The position numbers and the translations under genes are program-made. From IMG/VR virus record IMGVR_UViG_3300034685_000134, positions 1 through 24,594 of that record: a DNA stretch of 24,594 bases. The stretch is one strand, 5' to 3'. Below the pieces are notes generated by a model that was given only the letters and a program-made list of their open reading frames with translations, was not told the DNA's origin and did no database searches. This document shows positions 1 to 5,911 of this stretch, in pieces (position 1 is the stretch's first letter; the number at the start of each line of letters is the position of its first letter). This DNA comes from a virus.

Positions 1-55
1 CCTCTTTTTCTGGGTCTTGTTTTTTCAGCTCTTCGATTAGTTCTTTTACTTTCAT
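1..55 (-). CDS. N-terminal end of an unidentified small phage protein (partial)
   Basis: The reverse strand has an ATG at 55 followed by 18 open codons to the window edge, reading MKVKELIEELKKQDPEKE. Short phage proteins of unknown function often begin with this kind of amphipathic helix ('VKELIEELKKxDP'), so the frame is probably genuine. It lies 33 bases downstream of the stop of the small membrane protein and would belong to the same leftward transcript. Too little is present to assign a function. Confidence 0.5.
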   Translation of the reverse strand, partial: MKVKELIEELKKQDPEKE

Positions 56-88
56 ATGGTTAAAAATTGTTGTTAGGCACAATAAAAA

Positions 89-298
89 TTACTTACGTTC
101 TCGTTCCAATATTTCATTCTGTTTTTCTAGCAAAGTATTTCTATACTTCAACTCTATCTGTATATTTATTAGCAAAATGCTAATCAATATTCCAAAAACA
201 AGCATTGTCATAAAAATAAAAAATGTTCCCATAAATCGTAATTTTAAAAGCGTACTAACCTTATACTTTGCCGTTAGCGGTAATTTTCCATAAACCAC
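89..298 (-). CDS. small single-span membrane protein
   Basis: A 69-aa frame with one strong hydrophobic segment (about residues 23-45) followed by a charged, helix-prone tail rich in Lys, Arg and Glu. The longest form starts at a GTG at 298 and overlaps the preceding gene by 25 bases. It would place a basic stretch (several Lys, one Arg) before the membrane span, as expected for an N-in protein. The first ATG is at 232, giving a 47-aa protein with no overlap, and I cannot choose firmly between them. A membrane anchor plus coiled-coil-like tail resembles phage holins, inner-membrane spanins or superinfection-exclusion proteins in general form, but nothing here identifies one. The call rests on hydrophobicity and gene order only. 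Confidence 0.45.
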   Translation of the reverse strand: MVYGKLPLTAKYKVSTLLKLRFMGTFFIFMTMLVFGILISILLINIQIELKYRNTLLEKQNEILERERK

Positions 299-540
299 TT
301 AACACCTGCTATAAATGCTTCCTGTTTGTCGTACCAATTTACGACAACTTCCATAGTATCTTCGTTTGTGTTATCATCATTAGATTTATCGCTATAATTT
401 ATAGCAGCAGTTTCAATTTCATTTTCGGAAGGAAAACTACCGCTAACAGCAAATAAATCCAATAACTCACTTTCTGCATCATTGAAAGATAAATCACCAG
501 ATTTAATTCTATTTAGTATTTGTTTAATTTTTTCTTTCAT
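274..540 (-). CDS. hypothetical acidic phage protein
   Basis: An 88-aa protein starting with MKEKIKQILNRIKSGDLSF. An amphipathic N-terminal helix is followed by an acidic Asn/Asp/Ser-rich middle (about residues 38-62). The C-terminus (KQEAFIAGVKWFMEN) resembles the ends of many small proteins in Bacteroidota phages and prophages, but that similarity carries no known function. It overlaps the upstream 116-aa gene by 4 bases (537-540), which suggests translational coupling. No catalytic motif, signal peptide or membrane segment is visible. Confidence 0.6.
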   Translation of the reverse strand: MKEKIKQILNRIKSGDLSFNDAESELLDLFAVSGSFPSENEIETAAINYSDKSNDDNTNEDTMEVVVNWYDKQEAFIAGVKWFMENYR

Positions 541-887
541 ATCGTTGCTGTATTTATTTGCGTTCCGTTAAGTATTTCGTATGCTATAGCCGAAATTTTT
601 GTAATGGTTAAGAAGTTTTTAGCCATGATGTTATAAGTTTGGTTTGCTATGTTGACATAGTCTATTTTAGCGTCTGGGTTAATGATGCCGAAAAAATCTA
701 GGATGGCGTTAACTTCATTAAGGGATAGTAGGAATTTTTTTGCTTCATCGGTTGATTTAAACCTGTCTTTCTTTATGTGGACATAAAGATATAAAATTGC
801 CTCATGTGCTTTAAACTCTTGGAAAGAGTTTATTCTATTTAATCTGATATAATCGGTCAGTAAGTTTGTAATATCTTGTTTAATCAT
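537..887 (-). CDS. hypothetical protein, predicted mostly helical
   Basis: A 116-aa protein beginning MIKQDITNLLTDYIRLNRIN. It appears helical throughout and soluble, with no metal-binding cysteines, no membrane segment and no recognisable enzyme motif. It follows the amino-methyltransferase gene after a 30-base gap and overlaps the next gene by 4 bases, so the two are probably co-transcribed from the promoter at 1662-1693. I do not recognise the family. Confidence 0.6.
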   Translation of the reverse strand: MIKQDITNLLTDYIRLNRINSFQEFKAHEAILYLYVHIKKDRFKSTDEAKKFLLSLNEVNAILDFFGIINPDAKIDYVNIANQTYNIMAKNFLTITKISAIAYEILNGTQINTATI

Positions 888-917
888 GTGGAGTATTTTT
901 TTTGTGGTTTTCGTCTA

Positions 918-1610
918 TTAGTTAAACCATTTGATTATAGTATCGCCCTTGAAACCTTTTTCCCAAATAAACCAAGCATATGCAACTGCACTACCACCGC
1001 CCGCAATCATTTCATCAAATCGTGCATTTTTTGCACATAATAATCTACTACTTGATACATAGATTGTTTTAGGTGGATTAGATAAAAATAATTTTTTACG
1101 TTCTTTACCCTCTAAAAATTGGATTTTTAAAAACATTGCGATTTTATTACCTTCGGGTATAATATTTAATGCTTTTTCAATAAATTGTTTAGCATATTTA
1201 TATGGTGGATTTGTGATAATATCACCATTCCAAAAAGTAATATCATCGCTAAGAAAATCAACACCACCTTCACCAAATCCTCTATAAATTAGATCGGTAC
1301 TTTTTACAGTATAACCAGCCTTTTCAAAAACTTTACTTAAATGACCTTCACCACAAGCACATTCCCATATGTTTTGGGAGAATGTTTCAAGTTCTAACAA
1401 TAATTCACCCGCTTTAGGGTCAGTTGCGTAAAAATCGTGTATGTCTCTATGCTCTTTAGACAACTTTTGTTTTTCAATTCTCCATTCCGCATACTGATCT
1501 GCGAAATCATCCATTGCTATACGAATAGAATCGTAAAGCTTAGGATTTTTACTCTTTATGTCGTATACTGGAATCCCCGCATTTTCTAAAATCATATCTG
1601 GAGTTTTCAT
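918..1610 (-). CDS. DNA amino-methyltransferase (N6-adenine or N4-cytosine type)
   Basis: A 230-aa protein with the two hallmark motifs of amino-methyltransferases. The SAM-binding motif is at about residues 82-89 (WECACGEG, the FxGxG-like loop), with the acidic residue closing the next strand at about 106 (STDLI). The catalytic motif IV NPPY is at 134-137 (DIITNPPYKY). The reaction is SAM-dependent methylation of an exocyclic amino group of adenine or cytosine in DNA. The order SAM motif then NPPY fits the gamma-like arrangement of single-chain phage enzymes. There is no large target-recognition domain, so specificity cannot be read. It has its own promoter at 1662-1693. The likely role is protecting phage DNA from host restriction or marking its own DNA. 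An RNA or protein methyltransferase with NPPY is possible but less likely in this context. Confidence 0.78.
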   Translation of the reverse strand: MKTPDMILENAGIPVYDIKSKNPKLYDSIRIAMDDFADQYAEWRIEKQKLSKEHRDIHDFYATDPKAGELLLELETFSQNIWECACGEGHLSKVFEKAGYTVKSTDLIYRGFGEGGVDFLSDDITFWNGDIITNPPYKYAKQFIEKALNIIPEGNKIAMFLKIQFLEGKERKKLFLSNPPKTIYVSSSRLLCAKNARFDEMIAGGGSAVAYAWFIWEKGFKGDTIIKWFN

Positions 1611-1661
1611 TGCGTTAGGATTTGTTGTTATTTATTCGCTAAAACAATTATTACGACACTA

Positions 1662-1693
1662 CAAAGATACGAACTTTTTTTGAGAAATGCAAA
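1662..1693 (-). promoter_or_regulatory. Bacteroidota-type promoter for the amino-methyltransferase gene
   Basis: On the reverse strand, TTTG (1693-1690) is followed after 20 bases by TATCTTTG (1669-1662), matching the Bacteroidota -33/-7 consensus (TTTG, 19-21 bases, TAnnTTTG). The -7 box is preceded by TTCG, as in the promoters at 9887 and 10401. The start codon lies at 1610. Confidence 0.7.
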
Positions 1694-1710
1694 TTTTTTT
1701 AGCTAAAAAT

Positions 1711-2139
1711 TTATATTCCAGTAGATCCAAAGCCTCCTCTGGAATCATTATTCAAGTTATCAACCATTTCAAACTTAACATTCGGCTGATTTTTGATAAT
1801 TCTGAATTGCAAGATGCGCTCGTATTTTTTTATGAATGTTTCCCCTGTTAAACAAAAAAGGTATCCACCCCAAATATCATCATCGCCGCGGTAGGAGTTA
1901 TCAATTATCCCTATTGAGTTGGCAAGAATCAACCCGTGCCTCTTGAACAAGCTGCTTCGGGGAGCGATTATGGCTTCGTACCCAGCTGGCAGTTCCATTG
2001 AAACACCTAAAGATATTTGTAAAATGTCTCCCTGTCTGATATGCCAACCATCACCTGTGAACCTGTCTGGTAGGTTAACAATATCCACCAAGTATAAATC
2101 AACCCAATCGCCGTTATCTAGTTTAACTAGTCTCGGCAT
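1711..2139 (-). CDS. dut: dUTPase (deoxyuridine 5'-triphosphate nucleotidohydrolase)
   Basis: A 142-aa trimeric-type dUTPase that hydrolyses dUTP to dUMP and pyrophosphate, keeping uracil out of phage DNA and feeding dTMP synthesis. Motif 2 is APRSSLFKRHG (about 60-70). Motif 3, the uracil pocket, is NSIGIIDNSYRGD (about 74-86). Motif 4 is RILQFRI (about 108-114). The C-terminal glycine-rich motif 5 is RGGFGSTG (about 134-141), which closes over the active site. Motif 1 is the divergent GDWVDLYL form seen in phage enzymes instead of the usual AGxDL. Length is normal for the family. It stands between two intergenic regions, separated from the methyltransferase operon upstream by 149 bases that may hold its own weak promoter. 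Confidence 0.93.
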   Translation of the reverse strand: MPRLVKLDNGDWVDLYLVDIVNLPDRFTGDGWHIRQGDILQISLGVSMELPAGYEAIIAPRSSLFKRHGLILANSIGIIDNSYRGDDDIWGGYLFCLTGETFIKKYERILQFRIIKNQPNVKFEMVDNLNNDSRGGFGSTGI

Positions 2140-2210
2140 GTTTTTGTCGTGATATTTTACTCTTATTATAGATTGTGTTTTTAGGGCTATTTTAAGCCGA
2201 AATTTTAATT

Positions 2211-2218
2211 CAAAAATA
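2211..2218 (-). promoter_or_regulatory. possible weak -7 box upstream of the dUTPase gene
   Basis: On the reverse strand TATTTTTG fits TAnnTTTG, 72 bases before the dUTPase start. The nearest TTG (2244-2242) is 23 bases upstream, longer than the preferred 19-21, and lies inside the palindrome of the 43-bp shared element. This is a candidate only. Confidence 0.3.
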
Positions 2219-2230
2219 CTAGTGATTAAT

Positions 2231-2273
2231 TATACTACTTACAAGTAGTTCGTTTAAATGTAAGCCTAAAAAT
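2231..2273. repeat. 43-bp intergenic element, copy 1
   Basis: This segment matches 10516-10558 at 34 of 43 positions with no gaps; both run TATAC...CG.TTAAAT...AGCCTAAAAAT. This copy contains a perfect 7-bp inverted repeat ACTACTT/AAGTAGT (2234-2249) around a 2-base centre. Both copies lie in non-coding DNA just upstream (leftward sense) of a gene transcribed leftward. It could be an operator or a phage promoter element; the function is unknown. Confidence 0.55.
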
Positions 2274-2278
2274 AGGCT
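2263..2278 (-). terminator. weak hairpin after the cytosine methyltransferase gene
   Basis: AGCCTA, a 4-base loop and TAGGCT form a 6-bp stem 11 bases beyond the end of the 17-gene leftward operon. Only a short, interrupted T stretch follows, so it would be a weak intrinsic terminator. It overlaps the 43-bp shared element, whose other copy does not form this hairpin. Confidence 0.3.
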
Positions 2279-2288
2279 AAAACGGGCT

Positions 2289-3266
2289 TTAAACAGTTTT
2301 GATTATCGCTTTAAAAATTTGATATGCAACCTGGGGGACTATGGCGTTACCGTATGCTTTTAATGACTCTTTTCTCCATTTAGAAAAGGTAATTCCGTCC
2401 AGTCTGTCGGAAAGCCCATCATCTCCGCTACAAACCGGGGGTTGAGTTGGGAAGTTTTGCCAGGAGTCTGTGCGAAGCAATGGGCAAAGGTTGCATTCTG
2501 TAATTTCGGATTTTTCCTTACCGCGCCGCTCTTGCAGCAACTCACTACTGGCGTTGGTAGAAGCGTTTTTGCTATTACCTCCTCTAGGTTGCCCTTGTTT
2601 CTGTTGGCTAACTTTACATTGCCCACAAGGTTGGAACCATTCACTTCGTTGGCTCTCGGGGTTGGTAATAATCGGTTGTAAATAAATCCAGTTGCAACCT
2701 CCTGTGCAAGTGTGCCGCTGTTGCCCATCCGTTGTTCCTTCTTGTTTAGATTTTCCGAAATGGCATCCATTGCGCTTGGTGTTTTTAGCAACAATCCAGA
2801 CCCTATCCCTTCTGTGCGGCGCGTTGACACCTGCAGCTGGAAGTATAACCGTTTGAACCTCGTAGCCTTCATTTTCCAAATCAGAAAGCACCTGCTCGAA
2901 TACCACTCCCCCTCCCGAACTAAGTAGCCCAGAAACGTTTTCGCCCACGACGAATAACGGGGAAGTTTCTCTAATTGCTCTAAGCATTTCCGGCCAGAGG
3001 TATCGGTCATCTTCATTGCCTTTTCGCTTCCCGGCAACGCTGAATGGCTGGCATGGGAATCCCCCTGTGAGGATGTCAACATTTCCTCGATGTATAGTGA
3101 AGTCTGTTTTTCTGATGTCCTCATAACTAATTGTATTAGGCCAGTAGTAATTAAGCACCTTTCGGCAGAATGGGTCTATTTCGCAGTTAAATATGTTATT
3201 CCACCCCATCCATTCGGCGGCTAAATCAAAGCCACCTATCCCGCTGAATAAACTTGCATGATTCAT
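2289..3266 (-). CDS. DNA (cytosine-5) methyltransferase
   Basis: A 325-aa C5 methyltransferase transferring methyl from SAM to cytosine in a specific DNA sequence. Motif I is FSGIGGFDLA (about 7-16). Motif IV is GGFPCQPFS, with catalytic Cys72. Motif VI is ENV (109-111). Motif VIII is PHRRDRVW (about 150-157). Motif X is YGNAIVPQ (305-312). The region between VIII and X (about 160-290), where the target recognition domain should lie, is polar and low in hydrophobic residues. It ends in the FPTQPPVC and GITFSKWR stretches common in phage members. It is the last gene of the long operon and overlaps the DnaA-like gene by 1 base. The stretch is visibly more GC-rich than its neighbours, suggesting separate acquisition. 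A second frame is open inside it (see 2360-3124). Confidence 0.92.
   Translation of the reverse strand: MNHASLFSGIGGFDLAAEWMGWNNIFNCEIDPFCRKVLNYYWPNTISYEDIRKTDFTIHRGNVDILTGGFPCQPFSVAGKRKGNEDDRYLWPEMLRAIRETSPLFVVGENVSGLLSSGGGVVFEQVLSDLENEGYEVQTVILPAAGVNAPHRRDRVWIVAKNTKRNGCHFGKSKQEGTTDGQQRHTCTGGCNWIYLQPIITNPESQRSEWFQPCGQCKVSQQKQGQPRGGNSKNASTNASSELLQERRGKEKSEITECNLCPLLRTDSWQNFPTQPPVCSGDDGLSDRLDGITFSKWRKESLKAYGNAIVPQVAYQIFKAIIKTV
2360..3124 (-). CDS. overlapping +1-frame ORF inside the C5 methyltransferase gene
   Basis: A 254-codon ORF lies wholly within the methyltransferase gene, in the +1 frame relative to it. Its first 110 residues are the alternate-frame reading of motifs IV to VIII. The rest has its own order: three similar LLxTP blocks (about 111, 152 and 188), then LNPRFVAEMMGFPTDWTELP (227-246). 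That last block resembles the LNPxWVExLMGFPxGWT ending I associate with phage cytosine methyltransferases and the LTPREcARLMGFP motif IX of classical ones. The 325-aa frame has no MGFP motif. It could be a translated companion protein, a frameshift product joining both frames, or a relic. A frame this long without stops is unlikely by chance in AT-rich DNA. It is not certain that it is expressed. Confidence 0.45.
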   Translation of the reverse strand: MRTSEKQTSLYIEEMLTSSQGDSHASHSALPGSEKAMKMTDTSGRKCLEQLEKLPRYSSWAKTFLGYLVREGEWYSSRCFLIWKMKATRFKRLYFQLQVSTRRTEGIGSGLLLKTPSAMDAISENLNKKEQRMGNSGTLAQEVATGFIYNRLLPTPRANEVNGSNLVGNVKLANRNKGNLEEVIAKTLLPTPVVSCCKSGAVRKNPKLQNATFAHCFAQTPGKTSQLNPRFVAEMMGFPTDWTELPFLNGEKSH

Positions 3267-3709
3267 TAAACTATTGATTTGCTTTCTCCGGTTACAGCAT
3301 TGTAATAAGCCAAAAATTTTTCGGCTTGCTCCATGTAGTAGTAAGCGTCATTTCTATCTTTAAGATAGTTCTCAATATTATCTTCTATTTGTTTAATAGT
3401 AGTGTAAATTGTAACTGGCATTTTAGTTTCCATAATATCTGACACCACATTTAGGCTATTTAAAATAGTAGCATGAGCCTTCCTGTTCGTTAAATTGGCT
3501 ATCTGCTCAAGTGTTAAAGATGTATATTTAAAAGCGAAATATTGAAATATTTGACGTTTATAGCGTATGTTATCTACCCTGGAATCAATAGAAATCATAT
3601 CCAAATCAAAACCAATAATAGCCGTCAAAACGTCAACAGGAATAAGTTTCTCGCTCTTTTTAAACACTCTCCCATTAGAAACGATTGTTGATGCGCAATG
3701 ATTATTCAT
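3266..3709 (-). CDS. stand-alone DnaA domain IV-like DNA-binding protein
   Basis: A 147-aa protein whose middle (about residues 43-95) matches the DNA-binding domain IV of the bacterial initiator DnaA. It has the SRVDNIRYKRQIFQYF helix, then TSLTLEQIANLTNRKAHATI, which corresponds to the DnaA signature around GGRDHTTV. The AAA+ ATPase domain is absent and the protein is too short to hold one. The likely role is sequence-specific DNA binding at a phage origin, or regulation at DnaA-box-like sites. The C-terminus (about 95-147) is helical and acidic and not recognised. It lies second to last in the operon that begins with the sliding clamp, consistent with a replication role. Confidence 0.65.
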   Translation of the reverse strand: MNNHCASTIVSNGRVFKKSEKLIPVDVLTAIIGFDLDMISIDSRVDNIRYKRQIFQYFAFKYTSLTLEQIANLTNRKAHATILNSLNVVSDIMETKMPVTIYTTIKQIEDNIENYLKDRNDAYYYMEQAEKFLAYYNAVTGESKSIV

Positions 3710-3720
3710 AGTCTTAAAAA

Positions 3721-4281
3721 TTAAAATGGTACTTCATCTTCCACTTGTGGTAAGTCCAACGGTTGCGTTGATTGTTTCTTATCCTCAAATGGTTTATACA
3801 AATCAAAATAATCCTCGTTAGTTAAAACAATTTCTTCATCTATGCGATGGACGCTTCTTATGTAATTCTCCCAGTAGTAGCTATATATATATCCCCCTAC
3901 TGTCGGCTCTGCTCGCTCAACCTCTCGGCGCCCGATAACTGCTTTAAATTTAGGTCGAGTGGATAAACGCTCCCTTAGATGTTCCAAAAAATGTTCATTA
4001 AGTGTCGTTGTAAACCTATCATACCAATTCTCCTTTGGGTCGTCGAGCAAAGTAGGGATATGAAATAATTTAATCTTACCGTAAGATACCGCTTCTTTAG
4101 CGTATGGATGATATTCAGGTCTTTTCCATAGCTCGACATACAGGTATCTTTTCATTTTACCAACGCGCCACTCGCACTTGGTGCATTTTAAAACATGAAC
4201 GCCGCAGGGAATAAGAGGCTTACCCCATTGCTTAGTAGGGAGAAACATCCTATTTAACGTATCTCGCCAATTAGCGTCCAT
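3721..4281 (-). CDS. hypothetical protein with an SSB-like C-terminal tail
   Basis: A 186-aa protein of no family I recognise. The N-terminus has three cysteines in CGVHVLKCTKC (about 26-36), possibly a small metal site. The last residues, PQVEDEVPF, are acidic and end in Pro-Phe after a polar linker (KKQSTQPLDL). This is the arrangement of the SSB C-terminal peptide (DDDIPF in E. coli) that recruits replication and repair enzymes, and the true SSB of this phage ends in DDDGLPF. The protein may therefore compete for or join the SSB interaction network. It sits 2 bases after the 72-aa gene in the clamp operon. Confidence 0.65.
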   Translation of the reverse strand: MDANWRDTLNRMFLPTKQWGKPLIPCGVHVLKCTKCEWRVGKMKRYLYVELWKRPEYHPYAKEAVSYGKIKLFHIPTLLDDPKENWYDRFTTTLNEHFLEHLRERLSTRPKFKAVIGRREVERAEPTVGGYIYSYYWENYIRSVHRIDEEIVLTNEDYFDLYKPFEDKKQSTQPLDLPQVEDEVPF

Positions 4282-4283
4282 AA

Positions 4284-4502
4284 CTACTCATTATCCTCGA
4301 TTAGCTTGGTTAACGAAATGTATCCAAAACTATTCTCATATAGGCAGTTTAAATAATTGCTAACCGCCTCATCGTTTCCTTGCATCAAGAAATAATTAGC
4401 TGTTCTCGGGTCCAGCGGGAATATTTCTCCCGTCTCCGTTTCGTAGTAATGATACTTACCAGTATCTATATACCGTCCGTCTTTAAATTTTACTATTTCC
4501 AT
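4284..4502 (-). CDS. hypothetical small acidic protein
   Basis: A 72-aa protein beginning MEIVKFKDGRYIDTGKYHYY. The N-terminal half looks like short beta strands, with a helical C-terminus ending in LTKLIEDNE. There are no cysteines that could bind metal, no signal and no membrane span. It overlaps the NinG-like gene by 20 bases and precedes the SSB-tail protein by 2, so it is translated within the same transcript. The family is unknown. Confidence 0.6.
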   Translation of the reverse strand: MEIVKFKDGRYIDTGKYHYYETETGEIFPLDPRTANYFLMQGNDEAVSNYLNCLYENSFGYISLTKLIEDNE

Positions 4503-4869
4503 TTATCTTAGCTTTAAAATGGTTAATCATTTCTTCCAACTCAGAGAGCGAAAATTTTTTTGGTTGCCTAGCCAATCTTTTAAGCTCATCAACATCAACA
4601 TCGGTTACTCTAAGGTAAAACTCATAAATATCAGGTTTTCCGTCGAATAGCCTATTACACTCTCTGCACTGAGGAAACGCGTTTTGTTCATTCCAACGTA
4701 TCGAGTGGTGTCTCCTTGACAAAAAATGTCCGCAGTCTAAATCTTCCACCCGAAAAGGATGGTTGCAGGTAAAGCATCTATTCCACCCATTAACCGCTCC
4801 TCTATTTCTTATGTACTTGCTGAACACTTTGTCCAGCTCTTTCTCCAACTGGCTTCTCGACTTCTTCAT
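4483..4869 (-). CDS. ninG: NinG/Rap-like HNH-fold recombination protein
   Basis: A 128-aa protein matching the lambda NinG (Rap) family. It opens with the typical KKSRSQLEKELDKVFSKYIR helix. This is followed by a zinc-binding pair C32-x2-C35, the DCGHF block (45-49), His54-His55, and a second pair C68-x2-C71 followed by N72, which together form an HNH-like treble-clef fold. Lambda Rap is a structure-specific DNA endonuclease acting on recombination intermediates. This protein probably processes branched DNA during phage replication or recombination. The start is fixed by the conserved N-terminal helix, although it makes a 68-base overlap with the upstream 68-aa gene. No Redβ, Erf or RecT-type partner is visible in the window. 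Confidence 0.8.
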   Translation of the reverse strand: MKKSRSQLEKELDKVFSKYIRNRGAVNGWNRCFTCNHPFRVEDLDCGHFLSRRHHSIRWNEQNAFPQCRECNRLFDGKPDIYEFYLRVTDVDVDELKRLARQPKKFSLSELEEMINHFKAKINGNSKI

Positions 4870-5008
4870 CTATTAAACAACCTTTACTGCGTAAATAGTT
4901 AAAATATTTCTCTGAGCTCCAAAAAATCTGATAGTCATCATCTGGTAATTTTACCCTCGCAGGTGTTGAATCTAAAACATAAAAAGTAAATCCCTTTACA
5001 CTCGTCAT
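4802..5008 (-). CDS. hypothetical small protein overlapping ninG
   Basis: A 68-aa frame beginning MTSVKGFTFYVLDSTPARVK. Residues 1-48 precede the NinG-like gene. The last part (about 46-68, EKPVGERAGQSVQQVHKK at the end) is encoded in the same DNA as the NinG N-terminus in another frame. Its ATG overlaps the upstream stop by 4 bases (5005-5008), a junction typical of this operon and the main argument that it is real. The aromatic stretch IFWSSEKYFNYLRSKG is plausible globular sequence. No function can be assigned. Confidence 0.5.
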   Translation of the reverse strand: MTSVKGFTFYVLDSTPARVKLPDDDYQIFWSSEKYFNYLRSKGCLIDEEVEKPVGERAGQSVQQVHKK

Positions 5009-5682
5009 ACAAGCATGAAATTTATCATCTTATCGCATCTTATCCGACAAGATAAGCACTGGTTAAAATTCGGTGAATACTCTTTCGATTCCTTATAGAG
5101 TCTTATTAATTCTTTTGCCTCGCTAAATCTAACCTTACTAGGGGCGTATATAATATCCTCAATGTGTCCGTGATAATCAACCAATCTATGGACGTAGTAA
5201 ATATTACCCCTAAATTTTTCTAAATTCTTAGGCATGTCGTTAGTGTAATTGTTAAGAATATACACTGCCACATTTGCCTGATTCTGAATGCTAACATAAT
5301 AGTTTCCATACGACTTCTTTATCCTGTTGCTTATCGATGAACATACTTCAAAGTTAACTCCACAAACAAACCTACGGCCGTTAGCATTCACAACCTCGGG
5401 GAATGAATGAAAATAATTTCCTGCCCCTTCTGTTTCCAACCATACATAATTCACTCCTGCAATCCGTTTTTTTGCCTCATCGGCTGCTGCATCAATCTTC
5501 TTCTGCTCAGCCGTAGGTTTTCCAGTTTTAGTTAACTTAAACGTTTCTACGATTTCACCATCTGGTGTTGATCCGAATAATTTGGTTAAAAAATAATTCT
5601 GGCGCAACTCATCCTCATAGTCGTCGATATACGACTTACAATTAAGCTCATCTATCTTATTTGCTAATTTGGGAATAAGCAT
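5005..5682 (-). CDS. hypothetical 225-aa protein
   Basis: An unrecognised protein starting MLIPKLANKIDELNCKSYID. Residues about 50-75 form a Lys/Ala-rich helix (AEQKKIDAAADEAKKRIAG). The rest is mixed, with aromatic beta-type segments (NYVWLETEGAGNYFHSFPE, GNYYVSIQNQANVAVYIL). A C-terminal cysteine group, CLSCRIRC (about 209-216), could bind a metal. It overlaps the genes on both sides by 26 and 4 bases. Its position among replication genes suggests a DNA-metabolism role, but nothing in the sequence shows one. Confidence 0.65.
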   Translation of the reverse strand: MLIPKLANKIDELNCKSYIDDYEDELRQNYFLTKLFGSTPDGEIVETFKLTKTGKPTAEQKKIDAAADEAKKRIAGVNYVWLETEGAGNYFHSFPEVVNANGRRFVCGVNFEVCSSISNRIKKSYGNYYVSIQNQANVAVYILNNYTNDMPKNLEKFRGNIYYVHRLVDYHGHIEDIIYAPSKVRFSEAKELIRLYKESKEYSPNFNQCLSCRIRCDKMINFMLV

Positions 5683-5911
5683 CTATTGTATCGTAAAACG
5701 TTTTTAAAAACAGTTCTTTGTTTCTCGTGGCAACATAAACTCTAGTGGCATTCTCGAGGGCTACATCAGCCCAACCTCTCGGGGCTTTTTCAAGTCCAAC
5801 ATTGTAATGCTTCTCTACAGCCTTTAGGTAAGGGATGAGGTCATCGATAGTTGACGCTTCGATTATATGCCCTTCGATTAGTGCCTCAACACACTTTACT
5901 ATTGCTTTCAT
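5657..5911 (-). CDS. hypothetical small helical protein
   Basis: An 84-aa protein starting MKAIVKCVEALIEGHIIEAS. It looks helical, without signal, membrane span or metal site. It overlaps the secreted protein gene by 4 bases upstream and the 225-aa gene by 26 bases downstream, which supports it as part of the tightly coupled operon. The family is not recognised. Confidence 0.6.
   Translation of the reverse strand: MKAIVKCVEALIEGHIIEASTIDDLIPYLKAVEKHYNVGLEKAPRGWADVALENATRVYVATRNKELFLKTFYDTIDAYSQISK

Noticed and set aside
1690-1712. Palindromic TTTTTAGCTAAAAA as a terminator after the dUTPase gene
   Set aside because: The stem is only A/T apart from a central AGCT, leaves no room for a loop and overlaps the -33 box of the next promoter, so it is unlikely to be an effective terminator.
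2442-2927. Three rightward frames of 71-79 codons opposite the cytosine methyltransferase
   Set aside because: They are antisense to a region already read in two leftward frames, are Leu/Ser/Pro-rich, and have no recognisable domain.
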